Source: Triops longicaudatus | Lineage: Eukaryota > Arthropoda > Branchiopoda > Notostraca > Triopsidae | Direction of reading: 5' to 3' | Assembly (NCBI GenBank): GCA_022885665.1 | Contig: JAGQDJ010000028.1 | Location: 62,001 to 126,000 of the forward strand | Length of the DNA stretch: 64,000 nucleotides | Shown: positions 27,238 to 39,283 of the stretch, one piece after another | Numbering within the stretch: position 1 is the first letter of the stretch | How the letters are laid out: each line of letters begins with the position of its first letter | Position numbers and translations under genes: made by a program | Notes under the pieces: model-generated | The model's database searches: none | What the model was told of the DNA's origin: nothing | What the model saw: the letters and a program-made list of their open reading frames with translations, nothing else

Positions 27238-30200
27238 AATTCCCAACGCAAATGGACAGCATTCAAAAAGCCAAGCCATTACTCTCCAAGGTGTACAGTA
27301 CATTGTGGTCAAAAGGATATGAGAGTGGGAGGAATCCAACTGTTTCTCTAAGTCGCAGTCAGTCAAGATGAATAGTTAGCAAATAAGCAAAGAAACGTAG
27401 AGACCTGAATGAATCTCCGTTCATGGGTAATGGGAAAATCGAGCGTCAGGGCGTGCAACAGTGAGTTCTTGAGTTGCACTGAGGAAGGACACGTTTTATA
27501 TAGTGGAAATATCGTATGTGCCATATTTGCGAAGGAAGGAGTGGTGATAAAGTGGTCTGGCATAGTGGAACCAGCGGATGTAAATTATATAAATCTTCCC
27601 CGTGTGACCCTTCTCATAAAAGAATCGACTTGTCCGTGGCTCTGCTAAGCGACTTGCTCGTTATGCACTTTACTTATGTACATTTCAGTCTGTCTTTCTC
27701 CACCCACGCAAGAAACCCGTAACACACAAGAACAGTCCTGTTCCGAATTAAATCCAGAGAGCTTACCATTCAATTCCCAAAGTGAAATAACCATTACATA
27801 TATAAAGAACTTAGCGCCCAAGGCCGGTTTGCTTCATAATACCTTCTTGTACATAGCCTTTCTTCCGAAATTTCCTCGACTCAAACGCACTTACATCCTT
27901 GTCACATAACCAAGTTCATATGTAAACCATAACAAGTTCATAGTTGTGAACTCCGAATGTTGCACACCCGAATGTAGGTTCACACATAACGCGCTAATTA
28001 CGATGCATTCCGCATAACTTGAATTGTTGTCATGGCAATCAGCCTTATTTTTGTTGTGTTTCGTCGGATTTATGGTCACACTATGAACATGCACCATTCT
28101 TGTCGGAGTTTAGAGTCGCATTTTGACACAATCGAAACAAACCAGGAGAATAAGCAAGCCTTGCTTGTACTTGGATGCCCTCTACCGCACTTTATGATAA
28201 GTAAGACACTCCTCGAACAAAAAGGCTATTCTTACGTGCACCGCAAAACAGTCGGGGATTCCACGCGATGCGTACGAAGGAAGATCGGGAAACATTTCTG
28301 TCGAGTAGTCAACAGAATGACTGCGATAATTAAAATACTCCTATCCCACAGAAAAATACTTGCATAATGAACAAATGAAGAAAACACAAGGAACTCGATA
28401 AGTGAATCCTTCATGTGTGCTTGCAAAAGAAGCGAAGTAGTCCTTCGTAAGGATTCAGTTGAAAGGGTTGTAGCGAAACACCCATTGAACTAAACGGAGA
28501 AATGGAGCTGTGGCTTTCTTCACTGCATCCAACAACGAGTACCTTGTCTTAACCTAGTTCTTACCATTTATTTTCCCTTTTTGTGTTTACCAGGCGAGGG
28601 GAGAATGCAGGGTATATATTTCTGTATTTGTTTTAACGTTCAATCTGTGGAAAAAATATCAGTTTTACTAACGTAATTTTCTTTTACTGTAAAAAAAAAA
28701 GGTGTTGAAACGTCCGCATAACTATCGCACAACATTTTTTTTAATATCAGTCAGCCTTGGCTGCCTTGTTGTAATTATTCTGCATTGTGGCTATTGCTGA
28801 TCGTGTATCTTTCTTTTCGCTCTGGAGCCCACCATGCTGGCAAAAAAATGGGACTCGCAATTTTCGTGGTTGGGTCTATTTACTTTGTTATGCATTAAAT
28901 TAACTATCTTCTTGATGTTGCAGTCCAGAATATGAGGCTATGACTTTTTATAACTTGTTTGCACATACGCTATGGCGTAGTAGTAAGTTATTTTTTATGA
29001 GACACACGGTTGCAGAAAACCGAGTAGGACCCCTCCCCCCATTTAGGAAACAATTACAGAAAAGTAAAAAAAAAAAAAAGAAAACCATCAACTTGATCTG
29101 CGACTTGAATACGGGTGCTGGCATTAATTGGTTCAAGTTTGATGAATCTTGTGAAGACAGCTATTAATGTTGTTAAAACTTTGTCCGAGATCATTTTCGA
29201 TGTCTATGTAAAGAAGAACGCTTCCGTATTTTTCCCCATCTTGGCTTGAGCCAAGCAAAAGCTGTTCTCCATTTATAAGCGGCTGTAATGTACATTTATC
29301 ATACGTATATGGCGTTATTTCCAATCTGTAATATATGTATAGTTGTAAATGTTCAATATAACTTCGCAAAATCGCTGTCCTCTTCCATTGCTATTAAGTT
29401 TCGGGACCCAAAGTAGAAAAAAATAAGGAACTTGCTCGAGACGTATTGTTATGACAGCCGTATTACGAATGAATACCGAAACGTTATTTATGGATACAAG
29501 CGTTACGACTCGGTTTTATTTTATTAAGCTTCCTTAAAAACACGTCTTATTTACAAGAACAAGTTGCTCAAAACTTGATGTAACTGCTCATGTTTAACTT
29601 GCTTTTCATTTGGCTATATAAAGTGGGATTTTGGATATACATCGAGGAACGGGGAAACGCAACCTCATGAGAACTCGACAGCTGCCCGACGCACACGTTC
29701 ATTTCCCACCGCTTTCAAGCCTCAGACTTGCTACAGGAGCTCGTGAACGATTACGTTTTAGGAAAACCCAAGATATGGTACTTGTCAATAGTAGTTTAGT
29801 CTGACGATACATGAAGATAGGATATAAAGCACTGGACAAAACACTTGCGGAACTCGTCCTGCTTTTTGTGTCCGCAAGTCTTCCGATGCAAAAGCAATCT
29901 CGCCTTTTGACATCGAGATAAATACCCGTTAGTTTTCAAAGCGATGCACTTTATTTAGACTTTCCACCTGCCGTCCATTTGCTTTAATTTTCTTTGACTC
30001 CAAGCCGCGCACCTGTTAACTTGTAAACAGTGTGTGTAAAGAAGGTATTCCACCAAACGCTGATAAGCAAGCCATGTCCAATAAACGCACAATGAGCCCA
30101 ACTGTGGAGCCTTTAACGGCAATGCAGATCGCGTCTCCGGTATAACCCTCCGCCAAAATGCAAGAAGCACTGAGCGCTAAACAGTTAGCGGTCAATAATA

Positions 30201-32389
30201 TCCGATGGTTGTCTTTGCCATAGACGCGAAAACCCTAGTTGTTTAACCAAAGGGAGCTAGCATAATATTGACCTTGGGCAGATGCATTGTAGGGACCGTC
30301 GCCATCAGCACACTACAAAATAGGCATGAAAGCAAAACTCGAAAAAGGATATTAAAGCGTGCATCCTTTTCTCCCCCACCCCCCTTTTTCATAAAGCATA
30401 AATCGAGAGCACCAATGCATCACCTTGTTCACCTTTGTGCACCTGGACTCTTCCTAAGTACACTCCGAGGGCTCCGTGCCTAAGTTGCCCTGGACGACAG
30501 CCTAAAAAATATGGGTACAAGTACTATTGGGCTATTAATTATTCTACAGCCTGCACTTACAAATTGCATGTCGCTTCGTTTCATGATTCAGAACATGCTG
30601 TGCAGCACGCCTTTGAACCAACCAACTGGGTAAGCAGGGTAGGACTCCAAAAGTACGCTATACAGATTTCATACTGAAATATGCGAAAGTAAAAAGGGAT
30701 GCGAAAACAAAAAACGCTGTTTGGGGCTGAATGGCAATAAAACATGAACAGTGATTTTTTCTACGAACAGAAAGGGGTGTGATGGCAAAATTGGATCGAG
30801 ATACTTTTCGTTCAATGATCCAGAAAAACAAATTAGCGGGGCTTAAACGAGGGGTCACGGAGGCCCCACACGGCGGCAGCGTATATATATCAATGCTATC
30901 GACAGCTTAGGATCCCTTTTTTTGGGCGACCGACACAAAAACATCATGATGGGCTTAGCAAGAGCGTGAATTACAAAAGATGCTTGGGTGACTCGGTGCG
31001 GTATTATGGAGACACTCTGAAATGGTGGGGGGACTTGAGGGGAGTTTAAGCACTACGCACTCAACTGATAAGACGAAATCTCTCATAACGCACCGACGGG
31101 TGTGTTATGGGGGAAACGAGTACAATACTTGGTCTTTTAGACCACAGCTCTCGGTTCTTATACCCCTAGCCATTCATACGACTAAACCGCCAAAGATGCA
31201 ATCTACTATTGAGTATATAATCTCATTGCCCATTACTCGATTTGAATGCTACGGATTCAAATAAAAAGATAAGATTTCTTCCTTTCGTACAGATTTGTAG
31301 CAAATCTCTGTTGTGGGACGGGGTCTCACCTTCGCTTACCTGCGAGTGAAGATAGGAGGACTTGGGGCACACTTTTGCAACGATCCCATTTTTCAGAACA
31401 ATCCTCAGTGTGAACGAAACTTGAGTTTTACGAGGTATATTCCTAACGCAGCTGTCTTTATTTAATTTCTCATTCAAGCTTAAAACTTTTTTAGAGTTTC
31501 GGATTAGGCTTATAGAAAACGAAAATTGACAAACCTGTCAATGCAGCTGTCGATGACACGTTATTAAAATGCGCAGCTTGGTCACGTTAGCCCAGCCCGA
31601 AGAATTGACCGTAGAAAATGTATGCACTAATCGCAACCATGATATGGAGCGCAAATCTACCCACCGCGCTCAGACCCCTTGCTATTGTAATTGTTGGTCT
31701 CGGTTGCCGCCGTCTTACAATACATTTCACTAGCAAAAGCTTAGTACGTCTATGACCATTTTTTTTTCTTTCGGTGCTGCCAATCCGATCGGTTACGGAT
31801 ACAGAGCTGATCGGGGTTATTTCAGAATCCATAGATCTAAATTCGTTACACTAGCACAGGAAAAGCGACGCGAACAATGCCTGCAACAATCGCTTTCCAA
31901 AGGAGACCCGTCATCATACATTACGAGTCTTGTGTAAAATGTGGCACGTGCGTCACCAAGAACATCACTGGTCTTTGTGGAATAGACATAGTTCTTGATT
32001 AAGTCATTTTAGTCAGACACTAAAGCTTTCAAAAAAGTTATTAAAAAATTTGACCGTGTATTACGAAAATGCGTTTGTGTTTACTGTTTTCTAGTACGCC
32101 AACTTTTTAACATTAGTGTGCCCAGAAGGTACGAGCTTGCTTAGTGTAAATATAGCAAGCATTTTAATTGTATAACTCGTGTGCTTTTGTTACGCAGGCG
32201 ATAGAAGGCCAGTTCAGTTTTTTCCTAAAGAAAGCATCTTCCCATGCCTTTACGGCGTTAGCGGCTTGCGTGTGTCTTATTAATATACAAAGATACCTAT
32301 TGTCTCATTATCTGTTCTTGAAGCGCGTGTTACCCTTGTTTAGACAGCTATATTCACAACGCTGGATTCAATAGGCTGCACGAGCCCAG
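27238..32389. other. Intergenic region between chordin and PTF1A
   Basis: About 5.1 kb follows the chordin stop codon. Only short open frames without domains are seen. The first few hundred bases are presumably chordin 3' UTR; an ATTAAA at about 27749 is a possible but unproven poly(A) signal. No RNA gene or transposon was recognised. Confidence 0.6.
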
Positions 32390-32626
32390 TGGACGTTCAC
32401 GCAGGCAGGCGGGCGTCGGCGGAGGTTTGCGCAGCATTGTCACCAAACCGCAGCAGTCATCTATTGGCTCCGTTGCAGCGCACACTCCCTGCACGTGCTG
32501 GGTAATCTTCTTAATTGTCCACAAACTCAGCACTAGTTATTTTACAAGTGGTCGTGCGACCGACACGTGCTGTTATTACGCAATCCGTCAATTACCCATC
32601 ATACACTTCCTTTTTTATTTAACACC
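32390..32626 (+). promoter_or_regulatory. Candidate PTF1A proximal promoter with paired E-boxes
   Basis: A GC-rich patch (32395-32430) is followed by an inverted CCAAT box (ATTGG, 32463-32467). Two identical 9-mers, CACGTGCTG, start at 32492 and 32564, 72 bp apart, and each contains the palindromic E-box CACGTG. This lies directly upstream of the PTF1A start codon. Promoter function is inferred from position and motif spacing only. Confidence 0.4.
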
Positions 32627-34229
32627 ATGGATAGTTTCGATTTAGAGAACCACCAATTCTTGGAAAGCCAAGGCTTCGATTTCGCCGATTCTACATATTA
32701 CGAGTCCTGCACTTCTTCCTTGGCCGACTCGCCCTGCTCTGCTCACAGTGACCAAGAAAACGGAAAATGCAATCGCTCTTGGCGTAAGAAGCGCCGCGGT
32801 GCACACCAACAAGTACAACAAAGACAAGCAGCTAACCTTCGTGAAAGAAGAAGAATGCAAAGTATTAACGACGCATTCGAAGGTTTACGTGCTCACATTC
32901 CAACTCTACCGTACGAGAAACGACTGTCTAAGGTAAGTTGTTACAAAACAAATAAATGATAAAAAAAACTGCGTTGTGAATATCTTTTACGCAAGCGACA
33001 GTTTGTTAAATCATTCTTCTTGAAATGCTGATAGGTTGACACCTTACGCTTGGCAATTGGCTACATCGGCTTTTTGGGTGAACTTGTGTCTACAGATCGT
33101 CACCCTGCTGAAATTTTGCAAAACACCGGTCCAGAGCCTCCGAAGAAAATAATAATTTCATCGTGCAAAGGTAAGTTTACCAACTGTTTAAGCTTCGTGC
33201 ATTTATCTTTGTTGTGTACTGTTAACAATTCAAACTCGAACTCATAACTCCTAACTACCCTTGCTTTTTGTCCGGAATTAAGATGATGAACGTGGTAAGT
33301 GACTCTTCTCTGCTCGTAATATATGACTATTAAGCTCTTTAAATATAAGACACAAATAGGGACATTGGGAGTTATGCCACACTCGGCCTTAGGCAAAGTT
33401 TACTTCAGTGAACATCCAGCATTGTTTCGACAAAATCCAAAAGAATTATTTTAATTATCATTACAGCACATTGCCTGCAGAAAGTTATGTTGATATCTAG
33501 GGAACGCCGTCTTCATTAACGTAGCATACAACCCTTGGAGTACTACCAACAACATTGTTCGCAATATGATGTTGGTAACAAACCGTAAAGTATACGCAAT
33601 GACAGAATGAATTCCAGGTGTGACAGGAAAGGTAGCCTAATCGCGAGGGGGGCTGGACCCAAGCTTATTCCAAACTTGTCTAGCAACGGAAATGACAATC
33701 CTTGATGGTTTGTTGCATTGCAGATATTGTCTGTTGCTTCTCATTTTGACGAACGATGTTGACGCTTGTCTCTTTTGTTCCCTGCACCTCCAATGTGTAG
33801 AATTGACACCACAATGGTCCCTTTTTTCCAGCAAAAGTCTTAGCCTCTATGTTAAAATCCCCTCAGACTTACCATCATTCACTCCATGAAGAGGACCCAC
33901 CGAAAGGGGTTATGTTGACACCTGCGTGGCATTTACACTAATATACTATATTCCTGGAAAAAAGCAGAAAAAAATAGCTAGGGTTATGTAGGGTTATGCC
34001 TATGTAGCATAACAAAATAAATTTTCACGATAACTCTAGCTTATGTAATTAACTAGATCTCCTTTGTCTTACAGGAGGCGAGCTTTCACCTTTTTCTAGC
34101 CATTCGCTTTCGTGGAACTTGGAAAAGGAAAACGGCGGTTCTGGGACAATGGTAGCTAAACTCTGGACTCCGGAAGACCCTCGCTCAGTTTCGTCAAAAA
34201 ATGGTGGTTGTGGCATTCGTGACAATTAG
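32627..34229 (+). CDS. PTF1A: PTF1A, bHLH transcription factor
   Basis: PTF1A heterodimerises with an E-protein and recruits RBPJ to form the PTF1 complex; in vertebrates it specifies pancreatic and inhibitory neural fates. Exons: 32627-32932, 33035-33170, an optional 12-nt exon 33283-33294, and 34075-34229, giving 202 residues with the microexon or 198 without; both versions are in frame. The start ATG has a good context (CACCATGG). The basic region contains RQAANLRERRRMQSINDAF and helix 2 reads VDTLRLAIGYI, closest to the PTF1A family. The C-terminus keeps both RBPJ-binding motifs: HSLSW (C1) and AKLWTPEDPR (C2), each with its key tryptophan. These two motifs separate PTF1A from other group A bHLH proteins. 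The protein is shorter than the vertebrate one (about 330 residues), lacking its long acidic N-terminal part. Confidence 0.93.
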
Positions 34230-34791
34230 TTTTCTAGTCACGTCCTTATTTTTTGTGAGCATGTGTAAAAAGATAAGAAACCATTCTTCATATAGGCCAA
34301 AACCTCTGATCCCGCCATAATGTACGTCAGAAGCCAATTCCCATCCTAGTCAATGACAATTCGCTTTGTACTTGCAAAAGCTTATCCGAAGAATATATAA
34401 TATACTTGTACATACAAAGTTAATGTCGGCCTTTTTTATGACAAATTCATCGCTAGTTAGAGCTGCCCTGCTAACTAAACTAAGCCTAGGCCAGAATTTA
34501 GAATGACGCAACGGATAGGTTATTTATGTTGAAAATTCGAACGTTATGAGGCGAGCTGTTAACATACTCTACGAAGTAATAACTATAGTCGCAAGCACCA
34601 AGTTTTCAGCATGAGCTGTTGAGTGGAGAGAAATATTCCTGGGAGAAAAGAAAAGCCTAATCGATGGAGAGTAGGGCCAGGTGAGCATTTTCCCACCGTT
34701 GTCGATAACTTGGACTACCCCTTGCCAGTACCCAGAACACGAACACGAAATCTAGTATACAATACATGTTCAATTATTTTTTCTAGTAAAA

Positions 34792-34797
34792 AATAAA
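34792..34797 (+). terminator. Possible PTF1A poly(A) signal (AATAAA)
   Basis: A canonical hexamer lies about 560 bases after the PTF1A stop codon on the same strand. Assignment to PTF1A is by position only. Confidence 0.35.
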
Positions 34798-35546
34798 TAC
34801 TAGTGTGTTATAGTACAAGTGTAAATCATAAGTTTTGCGATAGAGCTCCTACATACAATAAGGGCTAAAGAATTAAATGAGTATCTGCGCACTCACATCG
34901 CCACTTTATTTGCGGGTTACGGCGTTTTCGTAAGTTTTTGTGCCAGTTTTGGAACTATAAATAAGAAAAAGTACTGAAAACTGTGTACTTCTCTTATAAA
35001 GCCCGTTCGCTCTAAAATTGAGAGAAGATCGAAGCGTTTTTTTTAAATTTCCTTGTGATGTGGAAATCATTCTGAACCCCGCACACTCCCTCGTTTCCCT
35101 ATTCTATTATTCCTGAACCACATTACTGGAAGTGGTCCTTTTTTGTTGTGTTAGCTATTTTTGTTAAGAGAACTCACAAAGGTCGGCAGAAAAATACTCA
35201 CAAGTAATTTATATTGAAAAGTAGACATTTTGAATATATAAGCCAAATTTTACCTATTGTGTCAACAGAAGCACATTCATAAATCGGTCCTCACGTGCAG
35301 CATTATTTAGTTTCACAAGTGTTTTCTTTACCAACAACGGAATTTAAGCTTAGTTGTTATGCTGTATTCTTTAACGTTTTGTTAATAGTTTCTGCTTCAC
35401 TACCTGAAATTCAAAAGCGCTCCAAAATTTGTGTTCAAGTTTGAACCGAGATCTCTTTTCAAAAGCAGTTTAAAATGGAATTTGCACACTGAGGTTTGAC
35501 CACTGCTCTTTCGTCCTAGGGATTTGCGTTTTTACGCGTTTCTACC

Positions 35547-36006
35547 CAGAGCTGCAAGAAGTGCGCTCTTTTTCGCCCGCACTCGTAATATGCGAGCGAA
35601 CTAGCGGTGTGCGCTCTTTTCGTTTTTTCGCGAGCGCGAGCGAAATGTATTGAACGCGTTCGCTCTTACTGTGACGACATCTAACAGTCAGCTTAAAATG
35701 CGGTTAAAGCAAATACGCGATCAAGAAATTAAACCTAACTAACGAACACAAAAAGAAGAAACATAAATGAGCAATTAATCGGCTTGGCTACGCAAAGAAT
35801 GACCACTATGAGGAAATATTTTTTATGTGAGTGCTGTTTTGTACGAAAACAGGTACTTTTTTTTAAACGGGAGGCAGTACGAAAACCAGCGCTCGTGAGA
35901 GCGCGCTCTTTTTTGGCCTTGCGAACGAAAGAGGGAACGCGTGTGCAAAAATCAGTAACAAGCATGAACAGGAGCGCGCTCGCGTAAAAAAAGAGTTGCA
36001 GCTCTG
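35547..36006. mobile_element. Foldback / MITE-like element with 11-bp terminal inverted repeats
   Basis: The segment starts with CAGAGCTGCAA and ends with its exact reverse complement TTGCAGCTCTG. The 460-bp interior holds several copies in both orientations of a GCGCTCTTTT / GAGCGCG word near 35570, 35615, 35630 and 35905-35980, so the ends could fold together. Ends beginning CAGAG resemble those of hAT-superfamily transposons, which is an inference. There is no transposase frame, and no 8-bp target duplication is visible, so it would be an old non-autonomous copy. Confidence 0.6.
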
Positions 36007-36445
36007 CTAATATGAAATGTGTGCAACTTCAGTAAAAGTTTCGACCATAGTGAGTGATTCCAAACCTTTCAAGAACTCTACTGTTCTTGCTCTTTGCTAA
36101 ACTTTATTGATCGTGTTCTTTCAGCGATGTAAATATAAACTACGTCGTTAAGCTGAAGTCCAACTTTGAATTAATTTTACCAAAGCGTTTGAATCTAATT
36201 CGTTCTTGCTGCAAATTAAACTTGTGTATTAATAAATACTGTACGCTTTAAACAACACTGTGAAAATAGTAAGTTTTGAGTCCAGTAAGTTGCAAAACTT
36301 GATTTTCTGGTTGCAAATGATTCCTAGGTTAGGCCGAACGAGGAAGGAATATTTGGGTCGGACACAGCATTTCCGAAGAAAATAATAAAATTTGAAAGAT
36401 CTAATTAGTCGCCCATGCTTACCATTATAAAATTAACATTTCAAG

Positions 36446-36477
36446 AGGAGGGGTTAAATCCCTATAACACCCCTCCT
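36446..36477. repeat. 9-bp inverted repeat (hairpin)
   Basis: AGGAGGGGT and ACCCCTCCT are separated by 14 bases and form a perfect 9-bp stem. A further run ACGGGGGTGT follows directly. No gene lies on either side within 2 kb, so a terminator role is unlikely. It may be a transposon end. Confidence 0.6.
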
Positions 36478-37262
36478 ACGGGGGTGTCTTCAGTATTGGT
36501 TCGGTTTTTAAACGAATCAAGTTGAAATTTCAGCCCAGTCTTGAGCTCTTCTCGCTTAAACCCCTACCGTACGTTTGGTTTCACAATTGCTAGAGCGGAG
36601 GAAAAGTTAATTGAAGTTTGAAATAAACTTACCTAAACTTATTATAGACCAATTTAATTGAACTAACCTAATTAAACCTTTTGTCATTAACATAGCGTTA
36701 ACACAATCTGGCTCCTGTGAAAAGCTTCATAAAGCTTCACAATGTTTGTAAATATTTTTTTTTGTGTGTAAATTCAGTAAGAACTTTCCTTAAACTGTTT
36801 AACTTTACTGTTTGTTACGTACAAAACTACTTTAGGTCGTACAATGTTCAGAAAGTGTGATTTTTGTGAAGAGGAAAACATTTCGATGTTAAAGCCCTGA
36901 AGTCCAAACCCTGGGAACGGGGGTGAATGAACAGTTTTATAATTTGCAGTCATCTGGTAAAATAATTTACTTCTTCGTCTACCTAAAGTTTTGAATATAA
37001 TTTACCTCTGAATAAATTACATATAAAGAAGGACACTGAATTCAATACGTTTTAAAATTGTGTACCATTTTGAACCTTATTACATACAAGGTCCAATCCA
37101 AAGTTCCGAGAAATTATTTTTTAAGTCATTCACTTGCACCGAAAATCATATATCGACTTCTATTTCACACTCACTATCTACTAATATGTGCACAAACTAT
37201 CGTTAAATTTCAATTACTAGAGACATTGCTGGAAGTCAAATTTCTTAGCCTCCTCAGCAAGG

Positions 37263-37335
37263 CCGTACCTAGGGGGGTTAGAGGGTCACCCCCCCCCCCC
37301 CGAAATTTTTACTATATAATGGGTAAGATCGGATA
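37263..37335. repeat. Dispersed repeat copy with C13 run
   Basis: The segment contains a G6 run, GAGGGTCA, 13 consecutive C, then CCGAAATTTTTA and ATAATGGGTAAGAT. The last part closely matches 57395-57440, where CCCCGAAATTTTTA is followed by ATAATAGGGAAGAT. The shared order shows a family of dispersed repeats. The family itself was not identified. Confidence 0.55.
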
Positions 37336-39283
37336 AACTTCAAATGTCCAAAAAAAGTTGCATAGAAAACGCCCCTCGAAACCTCCAAAACCGTTTCTTT
37401 CGCCTTTAATACGCATTTCTTAGCTTGGTTTGGTTTTTAAGACGAACCGCGCCGAGGTTTCGACGTATTGTCGTGTTCAACTTTCCTGAATTTTAATTTC
37501 TTATTATTGCGTCTTTAAATAAAACTTTTTAGTGTAAGTCACAAAACTTTCAGAAACTCGTGGCCCTCACAAATCAGCCTCGTCCTCCATTGCCGAGCAC
37601 CTCAAAAGTATCCCTACAAAAACTCAGATTATAAGCGAAGGCGGGTTTCCCTAACAACGAAAATCGGCACAGTTATCTGTGAATGATACATAAATATTTT
37701 CGTAACAAAAGAAGATTTCTCTCTCAGTCTGTTTAAGCAAAGCATTACATTTCTCGGAAGTTTTGGATAGGCCATTGTATGGTCAGTCTATAAAAACGTG
37801 GCTACCAGTATTCAATAATTAGTGAAGCAAAGGTCACTACTTGAAATTTGGAAACCTTGCCAAGCACTTTGACTTCCGATTTTTTTTTATGTTGTGGATT
37901 GCGATAATAAGACAATCCTACAATACGCGTAGACCATTGCAAAAAGGCGAACGTTGATTCCGTTGTGGTTGCTGGGACAAGACCAGGAGTGTAAGCTAAT
38001 ATCCAAGATTATAACTTTCACTGGTATACAATTGATGAGAATTAACTAACTTATCTGCAAAATTTTAAAAAATTATGTATACTTTACAATAAAACGGATG
38101 ACGAAATAGTCTCATGAAAGTTGTCGAACGTCGACAAAGTCATTTTGGGTTGACGGATAATATTTTCGCTAACGTACAACATACTTTTGCTGTAGCACTA
38201 TACATCACAGTGTAAGGGTTACATTACAAGGATCACAGACAGTGTAATCCTTATATTATGCTATACATGTGCTCTTTCATTTGCCTAGCTTTACAATTGA
38301 TCCCGCTCTTTTCTGGGGTACGTTTCGATTGGTTACAACGCCAGTAGAACTTTCCGACAAAGGGCGTTCACAGTGTGATTCAAAATGTTACAAATCTATG
38401 AAACAAATGAATTCAATACAATTGTAACAGGTATCTACAGTGTTGAGTTAGTCTAAAATAAGCTTGATAACAGATATAATTGCCTTTCTTTAAGACATAC
38501 GAAAACTGATAACCTCATCGTTCGTAAATACATAAATAGCATTCAACGAATCTGAAAAGCCTTCCTATTGTTATGGTATAATATCTACATGCACAAAAAA
38601 GAAATCATAAGAACTTGCAACCTTTGTGACTTAAGATTCTACGTGATCAAAAGTCAGCAACACAGTAATGGGAAAACAAATCTAACCAGAAAGAGGCTGG
38701 CACACGTAATAACATTAGCGTTTCTAAAATCTGAAAAGATGCTTAGATAAACGCGATGTCTGAAAAATGTTTGACAAGTACGATACGTCTGTTTTATACA
38801 CCTCAACTTTGCAAACTACTACGCAGCCGAACAGCCGAATAAGCCTACTTAAACTAGTTCAAACTTACCGAATATGCATTTCTTCGATTGACATTCAATA
38901 CTGCAGAGCGGACATGCCTACGTATACCACACAGCTACATTCGAGCTACTAAATATAGGCCTACAGTGTGCACAACGAACGGTATTTTGAAGTTTCTCGA
39001 AAGCTAGGAAAGTTTTATCCACTTCAATCTATGCATACCGGAGTATTGAAAAACGGCTTGTTTCGTTCAGGCGCACGTGTTCGGTGGATGTCTTACTAGT
39101 AAACTACTCCGGCTACTAGGTGGTAGCACAGGTCTATCACGGTTTAAAATGTCGGCAATCAAACATAACTAACAAATAGTGTAAAAGAAAAGTGCGTATG
39201 CTTTAATATCTATCTGGACACCTAAGCTGAGCCTACTTTCCCTTGTTTTCTTTATTAATTTTATGGCCATATAAATTAGCCAA

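Larger units (their letters stand above)
34230..39283. other. Intergenic region between PTF1A and CTDNEP1
   Basis: About 5 kb without a recognisable gene. It contains a foldback element (35547-36006), a G/C-rich hairpin (36446-36477) and part of a dispersed repeat (about 37263-37335), each listed separately. The rest is AT-rich with short meaningless open frames. Confidence 0.65.

Noticed and set aside
35539..36014. 8-bp target-site duplication around the foldback element
   Set aside because: Left flank TTTCTACC and right flank CTAATATG do not match, so no duplication can be claimed.
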